From: Dentipellis sp. KUC8613
Lineage: Eukaryota; Basidiomycota; Agaricomycetes; Russulales; Hericiaceae
NCBI GenBank assembly: GCA_002286715.1
Contig: NSJX01000016.1
Coordinates: forward strand, 70,414 to 134,413
DNA length: 64,000 nt
Direction of reading: 5' to 3'
The position numbers were made by a program, and so were the translations under genes. Below are positions 1-11,565 of this stretch, piece after piece. Numbering within the stretch: position 1 is the stretch's first letter; each line of letters begins with the position of its first letter. Under the pieces are notes generated by a model. It did no database searches. It worked only from the letters and a program-made list of their open reading frames with translations, and was not told the origin of the DNA.

Positions 1-2242
1 CTCGCCGCACGCTCGGTGTGCGCGCCGCGAAACACATTGCATCGTTGCCGACTGCGCGGGCGGCGTGGCGCTGCATTAGCGCCGCGGGCTTGCACGCAAC
101 GTGTCGCCGTCTGCAAGCGTGTTCGCGAGGGGGACGGGGTAGGGGGATTGCGAGGGACAGCTGGCACGAGCTGGTTAGAGCAGTCCCGCGGTGAAGGGTA
201 CGAATACGGATTCGGGCGAGAACTGTTGAGAGTGGGCGGGGTCGGGTCCTATATGTTGATATCTGCAATAATGTACTAGAAATTTAATGATATGCATGCT
301 TCAAATTCATGACCTGATCAGACCCGATGTGAGCAGATGGCGCATATGGGACCCGATGACGCCAGACCTCGACAGACGAAATCTGGTCAGATAGTTAAAA
401 TAGTCCAGAAAATCTGCTCAGATCTGTATTTACATATCGGACCATCTCTCGCCCGACCTCGCCAGGCGGGATTTTCACTGGGAGTCAGTAGTCAGTACTC
501 GTACCTCGATGCTAGTGGCTAGCGCCTGAAGCTCCTGAAGGCCTGATCGAGAATTTATTTCGACAAACCGCATCCAGATTCAGACTCGAAGTTTTTCCCA
601 CGAGAAATGGGGGGTGGCCAATATCTTGCCATCGAAACATTTTCCTTCCTGGACAACATGTAGTGCAACTCCACACGCTGAAACCCGTCATGCGATGATT
701 AGAGTCTGCTGGTTGCAGCACGGTAACGTGACAATACAAAGGCGCGATATCTATAGTCAAGGTGTGGCTACACTTCTGCTCTGTTCAAGGGACGCAGAAA
801 GACAATATTTGTCGTGAGCATGAGGGTTTGGTATGAGTGAGTCGACGCGTTAAGATACTGGTTCTTGTGTCGCCAAGAGCGATAACGTGCACGAATAAAT
901 TTAAATTTAAAGACGGCGCGCTTTACCGGGCCGATGACCCACCGCTCCATGATACTCCAGCGACGACGTTGGACTTTGCACGATGCAACGCTTCAGAAAC
1001 TCCCTAATGTCGACGCCGTTAGAGAAGGAGCTAGTACGTAGCCGTGACGTGGCGGAGCATGCCACAGTCGCTGGTGATTCTGTACGTATAGGGGCAGAAG
1101 TCACAGCTCATTCTGGTCGTAGGTCTCACTAGATTACGCAGTTTGCCCTCCCCAGCTTTCCGATCGCTTGACACGTGTCTTCAATGCTCTTCAATGGTGC
1201 ATTTACTGAACGTACTGAGCGTCCAGGGTTCTCGAAGATTGATCCACTTAATCACGTCAACTCCTCATGAAAGAAACATGGACGCGGGCCGGGTAAGTAG
1301 AGTATAGCTGGGAGAGTGTGGACGGCTGGCTAGAGTGCATATCAAAGAATTTCGGCGATTGCGCTGATCGAATGGCCAGGCTGGTCAAAACGGTTCTGAT
1401 GAAGTTATTACAGGAATTCTCGTGAGTTTTGTTTTTTCTCTGAGTTTATCTTTTAGCTTGGAAGTTTGACTTGTTTTGTCAGGCGTTCACTGTGCACCAG
1501 CATGGGTGACTGTCATGTCAGTTTTACCTATGACACGATGGTGCTTGAACCTGAGCGCGAGTAAGTAGGTACACCGTGTCTTTGTCATGATGCAATCTTC
1601 CTGCCTGTCCAAAGGACCGGAGCCCGACGCGGGAGGGCCCGTGCCTGTGCAATTGCGTCATGCGGGTAAGTATACCTGCCGAGAAGAGCCTCGAGTTGGC
1701 TTCGTTGAACGACCCATCCTTGTAAGTACTTACAGTCTCGCCACTCGACATCCTGGATATTGCTCCGCACTGATGTGGTTTCAGGCTCATACGTAGACAT
1801 GTCTTGAATTTGTTTACCCCAAGGGCATCTTGACAGCGAAGCTTCCCGAGACCTCGACGCCCTATTGTGCGATATACTTATCTCGTGGATCTGTCCTCTG
1901 CTAAACAATGGGCCCCCCTTCGGTGCGTGTTGATTCAGAAATCTTACGCTTAAATCGTTCACTCCATTTTGCCAATCGATCATTCTTGCGCTAGCGGCAG
2001 CAACAACAATAACTTATCATCTGCTTGAAGTCTTCACCTGGCCAGGCTCTCGGAGTGTCCTCCATCCTGCTATTGGTCTTCGAGTCAAATCTTCGCTGGT
2101 TTCAGGTGTTCCTGTTTAGGATTCCGGGAAAGCTTTTGTTTTGTTTTGTTATCGGGTGTTCTTTTACCGTTTAAGTATTCGCGTGCAGGGGCCATCAAGT
2201 TTTTGAGTGATGCTTCTCAGATCAAGAGGACCGCACGGCAGG
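1..2242. other. Long stretch without a supported gene
   Basis: Only short overlapping open frames occur here, the longest being 132 codons on the minus strand at 1585-1983. None could be extended through plausible splice sites into a recognisable protein. The right end is the promoter region of the aspartic protease. I see nothing else I can support. Confidence 0.5.
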
Positions 2243-2249
2243 TATAAAA
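2243..2249 (+). promoter_or_regulatory. TATA box of the aspartic protease gene
   Basis: TATAAAA lies about 130 bases upstream of the ATG at 2375, in a GC-richer context. This spacing suits a fungal core promoter with a 5' leader of about 100 bases. Confidence 0.6.
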
Positions 2250-2374
2250 GGCCAGCATGGACGGCCCACCAACCCAGGGCTGGCCCTTCTCACCGGGTGT
2301 GATAGACATTCATTCATCCTTTACTTTCGAAGTCATCTAGCCCTCTCTGTGAACGTCTTCATATCGTACTCATT

Positions 2375-3754
2375 ATGCAGTTCTCCATAACCTTTCACAC
2401 TCTCCTCGCTTCTATGGTCGTCGCAGTTTCCGTATCGCCTCGTATTAACGCTGCCCCTACTGGCCACGCCGCCGACCTAACAACTCTACTTGCACGGTGA
2501 GCATACTTTACGCGCGCCCTACGAACCGCTTCTCACATCCGGCCCACAGCGATAACATTGCTCGTGCTTCAAATGCAGCCCTACCCAACGTGCCGGCACC
2601 TGCACCTGCACCTATCCGTCTCCCACTTACCCCGATCCTGAATGAGAATAAAGTTGAGGAGGCTTTCACTGCGGCTATTCATATCGGTGGAAACCCCAGG
2701 CCATTCAATGTCATTATGGACACTGGGTCTCACGAACTCTGGGCAATCTCTGAAAAGTCAACAGAGATCGTAGGTTCCCTCTTTACGCCAAGCGGGGCAA
2801 TGCGCTGACATCCTCTGCTACTTACACAGGCCGGTCGGAATGCTATCGGAGCAATTTCGTCGAAAGCCACGTTTAAGGAACTTGCGGGCACTTTTGGAGT
2901 CGACTTCGATGACGGCAGTGATGTGGAGGGTAAACAGGTCACCGATGATCTGAATATCGGCGGGAAGATCCTGAAGGCGTTCAAGTTCGGCGCCGCGACA
3001 AAGATAGGAGACAGTTTGGACCCCAAGTCAGACGGCATCTGGGGATTCTCTAAATCAGTAAGCACATTCGAGATAGTTCACAATATTGAACAATTAATCG
3101 ATTGACGATCTTCAGATCGGTTCTGCGGTGAATGGGCCTACGCCTTTGGAAGCTCTCGCGGCCGCCAAGATCATACCCGCAGCCATGTCAGGTTGGAAGA
3201 TCGGGCGTGCTAGTGAAGGTACTGCGAGCGAGGTTGTCTTGGGTGGAGTCAACCCAGCCCTATTCGACTCCGCCTCTACTGTTGTTGTCTCGAACGTCGA
3301 CGTCTCCACCCCTGACGACAAGGACGGCTGGTGGCGCGTGCCGGTGACTGCCTTCGCAGTTGGCGCTACGAACACACCACTGGCCAAGGGGCCGCGCATC
3401 GCAACCCTTGACACCGGGACGGAAGGTCTCATCTTCCCGCGTGCAGACACTGCGCTCATCCGCGCGCAGATCCCGGGCTCTCGGGAGCTGAAGGACGGCA
3501 CAAACCAGATCCCGTGCAATAATCAGAAAAACCTCGTAGTCACTATTGGCAACAAACCGTGGAATATCCTGGCGAAGGACTTGATTACAGCTCCAGTAAA
3601 CGACAAGAAAACGCCGGGCCTCTGCTTTGCGTCGTTTGTCGCGGATGAGGATCCCGACTTTGACGAGTGGGTCCTCGGCATCCCGTTTCTGAAGAACGTG
3701 TACCATGCCCTCGATGTCACGAATGACAGAATCAGCATCTCCAAACTCAAGTAG
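2375..3754 (+). CDS. Secreted A1-family aspartic protease
   Basis: Predicted pepsin-like endopeptidase acting outside the cell or in the vacuole. The start is the ATG at 2375 because it opens a typical signal peptide (MQFSITFHTLL...) and follows a TATA box. Three short GT-AG introns (2497-2549, 2770-2829, 3058-3115) restore a single frame of about 400 residues. Both catalytic loops are visible: FNVIMDTGSHELW in the N-terminal lobe and TLDTGTEGL in the C-terminal lobe, as expected for a bilobal A1 enzyme. The segment before the first loop is Ala/Pro-rich and probably a propeptide. The C-terminus (GIPFLKNVYHALDV...) matches the conserved family ending. Specificity cannot be read from sequence. 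Confidence 0.9.
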
Positions 3755-4273
3755 GTCGTGGGTACTGGAGAAGGTTGGGGATCTTGTGCATCAGCCGGAC
3801 GGGGGAGAGATAGCTTATGATGTATAATTTTATGAGGGCACGTCCCGTCTTTATGAGGCATAATTGATTTCCTTCGAATGATCGTTGAATGAAGAGCACA
3901 AGGTCGTTCAGTTGCAGGGAAGCTCGCTAAGCTGAGCTAGTGGTGACCACTATAAAGTATCCTGGAGATCATGTCAGATCAGCGTCTTGGCACTAATTGC
4001 TCTCATGAGATCGGGAACAATGACCTGGGTGCAGGTGCTTAATCAATCTTGGACAGGATGTCTCCGAGCAAATGTATGAATATGAATCCAGTTTTCTACG
4101 TGCCAGTATTGTGCCAGTACGTGTACGCCATTAGAGATTATAGATAATGTAATGATACACTTCGCGGCAAGAATCTAGAAGATACAGAGCTCGTAAAAAT
4201 ACACGGTGCATAACCCGTCGTGGTAATCATTGTCCATCTATCCTCGTACCCTAAAGACATCAACATCGGCAGA
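3755..4273. other. Intergenic region between convergent genes
   Basis: AT-richer spacer holding the 3' ends of the aspartic protease (plus strand) and the next minus-strand gene. No coding frame is supported. Confidence 0.5.
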
Positions 4274-4932
4274 TCATTGAGGAGAAATTGTTGAAGCCAT
4301 CGAAGACCGCCTCGAATTTCCAGACCGCACAATGCGATACGGATGAATGCGCGCCCCCTTAGCTATGCGTCGCTGTGGGTGGCGCAGGTATTCCATAGCC
4401 TTCCCGACAAGCAAAAGGGGCTTGCCCTGCTTCAGTGGTTCCGTAGATACAGTGTTTGAATTCAGGTCGGACAGTGTAGGGATGTAAGGTGCATTTGGGG
4501 GAGGAAACACGAGAGCGGCATCGGCGTTTTCGAATGAATCGGCGAGGACTATACGGACAGAGCCATAAGGCATTGCGGCAGGGGGAGGCGAAGTGGATTG
4601 ACGTGTGCTCGTAGTCGATATGGAGTCCGTGAGGGAGGGTACTTCTGAGGGTGGGGGAGAGGCGGACGCGGTGCGTGATGAGATAGAAGACGAAACCGAG
4701 ACTTGACGGCCACGGTGCCATGATTGATGGGCTGCATGAGCGGTAAGCTGGAAGCGGAATGTTAAGCCGTGTCTGATGAGTTTACATTGGCGAAACATAC
4801 ATGACCGTCATGTATGCTTGGTAATTCATGGGCTCCACGTTCCCAACTGGCTCCCGGGACGGGTAGGTTGAGGGAGTGAAGAGGAGGAAGAGTTGGTCGT
4901 TCGGTCGTGGGGATAGCATCGAAGAAAGCCAT
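4274..4932 (-). CDS. Conserved-looking protein of unknown function
   Basis: Two exons joined by a 53-base intron (4748-4800, donor GTATGT, acceptor CAG) give about 201 residues from the ATG at 4932. This start was chosen because the upstream exon reads through in phase (MAFFDAIPTTERPTLPPL...). A nearer ATG at 4829 would need a poor donor. The middle is Ser/Thr/Pro-rich and probably disordered. The C-terminal third has a compact basic motif, LVGKAMEYLRHPQRRIAKG followed by ARIHPYRIV, that looks like a conserved domain or binding motif. No signal peptide or membrane segment is seen. I do not recognise the family. Confidence 0.6.
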
Positions 4933-5422
4933 TGATACAGTGGTAGTTGCAGGGGGGTGTTCGAGGGTAAGGATACAGTGGGCGAATATGATGGGGGAGA
5001 GGGGACGGAACCACCAGGGATGCCGAGGGCCTGCCTTAAGTAATAGAGAGAAAAGAGATATGAAGAGGGGAAGAAAACAAAGTCCCGATCGACAGGCCTA
5101 TGGAGGAGGGGATGGGGATGGAAAGCTCGGGGAAATGCGACTTAGCTTTATACATGGTCGGCAGCCTGCGAGTTTCGGTTCATTGTGAAACGGCCAAGAT
5201 CATTGCCATGCGCCGTGGTTTTCGCCGAGGGAGGGAATAATGGAGTACCTTTGTCTCCACAGCCATTGTGCGAGGACGAGCAACAAAAGAAACGCGCACC
5301 ATTGTCCGAGGCGAGCTTATGTAATATATATATATCACTGCATGGTCCCCTCGTCCCATTGAATAGACGGACAGTATAGGTCAAGAAATGCTGCATTGAT
5401 AATACGAGAAGGCGGCTGAGAT
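4933..5422. other. Intergenic region
   Basis: Purine-rich stretch around 4980-5110 upstream of the minus-strand gene, probably its promoter and 5' leader. No supported coding frame. Confidence 0.45.
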
Positions 5423-5748
5423 TCAGAAAAAGCGGAGAGTGTTAATTGTTACGGAGACTGCACCAACTCGGAGGTGCACGGGCGTTGGCGAGACCGTGAC
5501 ATTGTTTGATGCCAGTGGCGTCTCTTCATGCTCATACAGCGGCGAAATATCTTCAAATACACTTTCGAAGCTTCTCTGCTCGTACCTGTCGTCTGCGCTG
5601 CGGCAGTTAGAGATAATCACCCCTAATACCTTCCTCCAGGGGTCGGTGCAGGATACTGTCACCTGTTCATCGCGTTCCCGACAAGGCCTCCTTCCCAAGA
5701 CCATATTTCCGCGTAGATACCTACGGTCTTTGCGCGAAGATCGTCCAT
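5423..5748 (-). CDS. Possible small gene, unknown function
   Basis: Tentative two-exon model of about 86 residues. The first exon starts at the ATG at 5748 and reads MDDLRAKTVGIYAEIW. A GT-AG intron (5598-5662) removes a frame break, and the second exon runs to the stop at 5423 (…VTINTLRFF). The protein is acidic in its second half. It has no recognisable domain, and the plus strand also carries a 125-codon open frame here, so this could be chance. Upstream exons are possible. Confidence 0.3.
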
Positions 5749-6275
5749 CAGTGAGCTCCTTCCGAGTCCCGCAAGCCTATCGTTCGCAAATCATCTTTGC
5801 TGACTGTTGTAGGTAAAATATGTGCACACGTTTGCGCTTTACCTGCCCTGCTCGGAAACCGCATGTGGTCGTTCCGAAGATTCATATCGTCCTCGAGCTA
5901 CCCTATTATTGGCACGACGCACGTCGTGTGTCCCTCGTGGCTATTCCTGTGAGGCATCGACCATCGATGGAGCCAAAAGAGTGGTATTCTTGGTTGAACT
6001 TCCTACGATGCATCGCGGAACGCCATTCTGCGGCCTGGCCGTTTTGACACATGCTCATCTCATATCAATCCGTGGTTCCGTTATCTGCACTCAGTCCTGG
6101 ATCTTGAGCGATGGAGAGTCGCGAGGAAACCCTGTGCCGCAGCACAATGGTCCACAATATACGAACTTGGGAGGGGGCTGCGGAGACGGGGAACCAGGAT
6201 GCACGCTATAAAGCTTGCAGGAGGCTAACTGCTTGCCCCACACTGGTCAGATCCCCTCCAAAGCCGATCCGCACT

Positions 6276-7115
6276 ATGCATTCTCCTTCGAGCTCACAAA
6301 CGTCGTCGGATGCAGGCTCCGACTACGACCCACAGACGCCTCTCGACCATTCTTATTCGTATGTCAAATTCGAGCCCGCGAACCGCCAGTTTTGGGAAGC
6401 TTTCACAGACCTCGGCGCTCTGTCGGATGAGGATACAGACGCTGCCTACCTCTCCGCGCGCGAGTTTTTTACCGCCGCGAAGCAGGATCTGTTGAAGGCG
6501 GGCGGTTGGATTGAGGACAGCACCGCGGTAGGCTTCACATGGCCACAGGTCACAAGGAGGCGACTTACATATATTCGACAGGAGGATCTCTTCGTTCTCA
6601 CACGGGGGCCGTATACTCTTGCTTTGCCCGCAGCGTTCAGTGCGCTGGTTGACCCGGTGCAGGCTGACGTGTGGGCCGGCATCCTCGAAAGTCTCGCGTT
6701 GTTTCCAGTCTCGGAGGCGCCCGAGGTTGCCATTGTGAAGGCTGAGGCGGCCTTGAAGGACATCCCTTACCTTCTTCAATGCATTGCTCCCGGCCTGCTC
6801 CTCCTGATCGCTGTCAACGAGACACAGGGGAGTTTCGTCACGCGCGGACTACCACCCATGGACTGGCTCGAGGCAAAAAAGGAAGATCTCGAAGGTGTGT
6901 TGGGCACAAAGAGGTACGAGCGTTTGTATGAGGCTGTCGCCACAGGTATGGCAGTGGATATGGGTGCATTGGAAGAGGATGTGGAGGAAGAGTGGAAGGG
7001 CTGGCTAGGTGGAGATCTGAACGGGTGGGGTTATCAGACAAGCGGCTCTAGCTGGGAGATAGATGAAGTCCAGTGGGAGCAAAACGGGCCGAGCTGGGAG
7101 CCATATAGCGATTGA
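6276..7115 (+). CDS. Unknown acidic protein, single exon
   Basis: An uninterrupted 279-codon frame when started at the ATG at 6276 (MHSPSSSQTSSDAGS). The open frame extends to an ATG at 6111, but the extra 55 residues are low-quality basic sequence and probably leader. The N-terminus is Ser-rich and disordered. The core (from about residue 30) is predicted helical with a hydrophobic patch near IAPGLLLLIAV. The C-terminus is acidic and Trp/Gly-rich (EEEWKGWLGGDLNGWGY…). No catalytic motif or targeting signal is evident and I do not recognise the family. It is likely a lineage-specific basidiomycete gene. Confidence 0.6.
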   Translation: MHSPSSSQTSSDAGSDYDPQTPLDHSYSYVKFEPANRQFWEAFTDLGALSDEDTDAAYLSAREFFTAAKQDLLKAGGWIEDSTAVGFTWPQVTRRRLTYIRQEDLFVLTRGPYTLALPAAFSALVDPVQADVWAGILESLALFPVSEAPEVAIVKAEAALKDIPYLLQCIAPGLLLLIAVNETQGSFVTRGLPPMDWLEAKKEDLEGVLGTKRYERLYEAVATGMAVDMGALEEDVEEEWKGWLGGDLNGWGYQTSGSSWEIDEVQWEQNGPSWEPYSD

Positions 7116-7721
7116 TCTGTGTACGCTCAGCCAATATCTCCACTTGATCCCGTGTAGTAAATAGTGTACGATACTGTTGTGTTGTAGACAGTCGCCAATG
7201 TATATATGACGTAGCTTTTTTGTTAGCCTTGGCGACGAGTTCATTTTCTACCCATACTTAAGTAACAGACATCGCCGCCTGGCTCTTCTACTCAGTGTTT
7301 TCTGTGCGGCGCGCAGATGTCTGTCCCAAATCATGAAGCGATGCCAGTGTCATGTTGCCAAATAGATAGTCTCCATTGCTGACCTCGATAAGGAAGATAG
7401 TCGTTCCTTATTAGACCAAATAGATTCCTGGCTTCCGAGTGCTACACCATGGCAACCACTGCGGTCACCGCGGTTACACTCATGTCTTCTCTTCACATCC
7501 CCTATTGTTCCTTTGCAGATATCACGGACCGTCGGCAATGCCGGAATTTGGTACAAAAGAAAGCCACGCCTTGTCGCTGTCATCGCATTGTGACCTCCAG
7601 AGACCTCATATATAGCGCAGTTCTACAAGTGGCCGTCTCCTGCTCGTCGCTGTCTATTCCCTAGTCTCTACCCCTAGTGCATCGTTATCGGTATATCTAG
7701 AGTTCACCACTCAGTACGAAA
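7116..7721. other. Intergenic region
   Basis: The 3' trailer of the preceding gene and the promoter of the next plus-strand gene. Only short frames without splice support. Confidence 0.45.
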
Positions 7722-8723
7722 ATGGCACTTGTCATTGAGGGATTCTGGACCACCTTGGCCTCGCCTAGGCCACACGTACGTTTCGAGTATGTTCAGACGT
7801 CGGGTCGTGGCTGACGCAAAACCTCTTAGCCCAAACACTCAAGAAGCATAGGAACGGTACAAAGACATCGCATTTCAACGTCTGTCGTCGAAGAACGTAG
7901 GCTCGCCGCGGAGGAGGCAGGGCGCATGGCAGCTGGAGAACGCTTCAGGGGACGAGGCTCGGGAACACCTGCCAGTACTACAGGAGGTCGGGTCGGTTGC
8001 GAACGCTCTGTTCGCCATCGAGGTACCCTTCCTTATGATATTTCCAAACGCGCAACACGTGCATTGACAACGGAGCAAACCGCTGCATTGCTCCAGCTCC
8101 ATGAGCTTCGAGAGGGAACTAGCGGAACTAGCAGTCTGATTTCATCCCGAGTGAGTAGGCATCCTTGTCGTCTCACTTGCATCTCCTTATTTGGGGACTT
8201 GACTTCAGGAGTATAGCTCTGGGCCGTGGACGAGAAGGTCGCCCAGCAAGGGATGCAACAGATTGCCGAGGATATCTGAACAAGACGATATGAATACAGA
8301 CAGCGTACAGATGTTCGAGGATACATCACTTGTATCGCTTGTTCCTATTTTGCCTGCGAGCGCACTTATCAAGAGACGAGGAGGTATGACGGCCTTGGAA
8401 TCCATATCAGAGGAGAGTGAAGACGAGGCGGATCAGGTGAAGGCTGATGGTGATGATTTCGATGGCGTCTCTAGCGGTGAGTGGTTCTCACCTCGTGAAT
8501 AGCATTTGCTGGAACAGAGGATTCAGAAAAAAAAACTTTTTCTACTGCAAAAAACCTGACGGCCAAACCACGCCGTACGTGGATGACTACGAAGTTTGCT
8601 TTGTCCAGAGCGAAGAGATTTCCTCCGCATAAGATTCGGGAGATCACAGGTTGCAGTGGTAGACTATCGAGGCTTGGACACTCTTCGGATGGTACGGATG
8701 ATGCTTATGGAAGTGATGAATAG
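7722..8723 (+). CDS. Unknown basic, Ser/Thr-rich protein with four exons
   Basis: Four exons are joined by introns at 7776-7829, 8151-8208 and 8477-8517. The last is only 41 bases, but it alone restores the frame between the acidic segment (SEESEDEADQVKADGDD) and the C-terminal exon (KKTFSTAKNLTAKPRRTW…). The product is about 270 residues: a basic N-terminus with EERRLAAEEAG, an Arg/Gly-rich patch, a short helical segment (TTEQTAALLQLHELREG), an acidic linker and a basic Ser-rich tail. This mixed charge suggests a nuclear or DNA/RNA-associated protein, but that is inference. No known domain was recognised. Confidence 0.6.
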
Positions 8724-8942
8724 GCATGGATTGCGCTGAGGAGAAGGCAGTAAAAACAAAACAGATGTATGAATTATTAATTGTATCCGAGTCTGCACTG
8801 CGTCGAGTCGTTCATTTGGAGACATACCTGATATAGTAATTGGTCTAAAACTCCGCTAACGCAAGGCTGGTGCATTCAGCATTGTTGGCGACGTCTCCGC
8901 GCCGCACATCACCATACCGTCGACAAAGACGCGTCCACCACC

Positions 8943-9528
8943 ATGAAGCTCGTCAGGTGAGCATTCTTGCAACTGGAACTCATTCACAGGGCCAGGCTGG
9001 AACCTCCTTGCATGCTTAGAAGGATACCGCAGACGCGCCCTGCCTTGTTTTTGTTCCATGCCTGGCTCCGTTGATCGAAGAGGGGCACTGACCACGGCTT
9101 TACCATCTCTGCAGATTCTTGATGAAATTGAACAATGAGACTGTTACTATCGAGCTGAAAAATGGATCTGTGGTCCATGGAACCATCACTGGTGCGTCTA
9201 CATTTACTTAGTCGACCTATATGTATCTCATATGCCTTGCTTTTTGTCAGGTGTTGATATGCAGATGAACACCCATTTGAAGACAGTGAAGATGTCCACA
9301 CGCAATCGCGATCCGACATCATTGGACTCTCTCTCCATCCGCGGCAACAACATCCGCTATTTTGTGCTCCCCGACTCCCTCCCTCTTGACACCCTGCTTG
9401 TCGACGACGCCCCCAAGCCAAAGAACCGGAAGAAAGATGACTCGCGCGGACGAGGCAGAGGGCGTGGGGGAGGCGACAGGGGACGGGGTGGACGCGGACG
9501 CGGGAGAGGACGGGGCAGAGGCTTTTAA
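8943..9528 (+). CDS. SMD1: Small nuclear ribonucleoprotein Sm D1
   Basis: Core spliceosomal Sm protein. It is part of the heptameric Sm ring on U1, U2, U4 and U5 snRNAs in the nucleus. Exons 8943-8956, 9115-9191 and 9251-9528 join to a 119-residue protein beginning [20 protein letters not shown], the hallmark SmD1 N-terminus. Sm motif 1 ([18 protein letters not shown]) and Sm motif 2 ([14 protein letters not shown]) are intact. The tail is a long RG/GRG repeat, the substrate for symmetric arginine dimethylation before SMN-dependent assembly in animals. The very short first exon (14 bases) is notable. It sits among several other splicing genes. Confidence 0.97.
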
Positions 9529-9765
9529 GCCTATGCTGATTTCTTGTACGGTAATGGCAGAGTGTCCCCGCGTGAAACTAGTACGTTTTGTTGATTGCTT
9601 GTTCATAAAATAGTCGAGCATGCTTGTCGACTTCTGTATCATCTGCTTTGTGTTTAATGCTATCTTTCCAATAGCGATCGATAATAGCTCACTAACGTGT
9701 CCGTCACTCTAATAATAAAGGTATGGTGCGTATGAACGTCTGATATCCTGTTTACGCAAGTACTA

Positions 9766-11288
9766 TTATCGCCCCTCTTTCGTAGCTACCCATCCGACTA
9801 GCAAAGCCATCAATCCGAATGAAGCCCATGCTCTGGCTGATCGTCGGGTGCCAAATAATTTCCCATCACCCATCTCCGAAGTAAGCTCAATTTTTACAGT
9901 ATCTATCCCTTCATTCCCTCGGCTACTCCGCTCGATCCCCGGTCCCACTGAGACGGTGTCAGATGCGGAGGGATGCAATGGTGCTGTTTCGGAAGCGATA
10001 GTCAATGGATCAACTACCTCAGCGTGGGCAACTCCTCCAAAGAAGTCGGTGATGAAGGCACGATCCAAAGACCGAGGGAACAGGTCTGAGCGAATGCCAG
10101 GGTGCGACCGAATAGTCGCAGGGTTGAAGCTGTCGAACTATGGAAGACGACCCCAATGATTTGAATATTTCAGGCCCAAGACAGCAGTGGGAAGACTCAC
10201 AAGATCCTTCATGGTCGCAGAACTTGTCTTGTTGATGCCCTCCATGAATTCGAGGATAAAGTGAGTAAAACTGTCAATAACAGCAACACCGATGTCACTG
10301 TCGGACTCGTACTATAGATGACATGAGTATCACCGTTGGCGCATGACACAGTCGAAGACATACAGAGTACGAATTCTCATGAATCTCCGACGACCCAGTG
10401 GCTAGGATATTTGGAGAATAGAACTTTGAGTACATTGTGTTCGCCTGGCAAGTGTCGATCATGAAAAGTATCTCGTTGTACCTGCAAGAAACGTAAGGAA
10501 TCGCATGTAAGTCGATGTCTCACAAAGCGCATGCTACATGTACCTCTTCTTCTGCCACATCTGCTCAAACGCATCTGCGATATCAAATGCACTAATTTCC
10601 TCGTTGTCCTGAAACTTGAGAAATTCGTTGCCTCCATGTCCCGTCATGTATACGAAAATGTTCGACCGGTCGTCGGTCAGGAGCCGCTTCGACCTTGGCA
10701 CAGATGGCTCTACTCGTCCTGGATCACGCAGGAAGGGTAAGAACTCAGTAACGTATGCACTAATCAGACGCACCAGTTAAAACACGAAGGAAGTTCTCCA
10801 CGGTAACTTCGTATCCGCGGTAGTCGACCTCAATATTCTCTCCGTAAAGATCGAGGTGCCGGCCTGGATTCGCAAAGACACATCCCGGGAAGCGGTTGCG
10901 CGAGTTACATGCAGCGTCATCAGCGAGCATGAGGATGATGTTGGAATCTGGGATGCCTAGACGCTTCACGGTCCGATACCTGTCGAATTTAATGAGGTAG
11001 ATACGATGACTAGGGTAATGCTACTCACATTCCAAGTGCATTTGCCATATGCTATTGCGGGTTTGAGTACCCTTCACTAGAAACATGTGGAATGAATCAT
11101 ACCCGGTAGTTAAACCAGTAGCGAGATGCGCAAACTAAGACAGCCCAGTTGTTCGTATGAGCCGACTCAGAGGTGCCGCTCACAGCATTGCCCTCGAAGA
11201 ACTGGCGAACTACGTTCTCCTGCGCAGTGGAAGTCGACACCCATAGGAATAGAGTCACTAGGAAGAGGAGGTAGGGGGGAAAGTGCAT
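9766..11288 (-). CDS. GPI8: GPI-anchor transamidase catalytic subunit
   Basis: Cysteine protease of family C13 (PIG-K/Gpi8). In the ER membrane transamidase complex it cleaves the C-terminal signal of proteins and attaches the GPI anchor. Seven exons on the minus strand (introns 11052-11102, 10980-11028, 10719-10773, 10482-10543 and two nearer the 3' end) join into about 390 residues. A signal peptide opens the protein ([20 protein letters not shown]). Family motifs follow in order: [29 protein letters not shown], the catalytic His in [15 protein letters not shown], and the catalytic Cys in [15 protein letters not shown]. The C-terminus ends in one membrane segment ([15 protein letters not shown]) with a short lysine-containing tail, as in yeast Gpi8. 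All key residues are present. Confidence 0.96.
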
Positions 11289-11565
11289 GGCTTGGCCAGC
11301 ATACCGCGTCGCGGCAACAGTCGTTAGAGTACTACATAATGTTTTGTTTTATTTTGTTTCGCCCTCGTAAGTAATTAAATAATGTGGCACTGCCCATAGT
11401 ACTGTATCCCCATCCGACGGTATGACCATATTCATTAGTGTATCACGAGAAACTACTCAATTTCACAGAACAGCGGAGATAGCCTAAACTAAACCGACAA
11501 AGTAAAATGCAGACGAGGAGTATTCGATCAGACCGGCATTGACCAGCAGCTGTAAGTGATGAACA

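Noticed and set aside
1585..1983. 132-codon minus-strand frame
   Set aside because: Overlapping frames on both strands, no motif and no splice extension. Kept only as part of the gene-free stretch.
5439..5816. 125-codon plus-strand frame
   Set aside because: Antisense to a minus-strand two-exon model with better composition. No motif.
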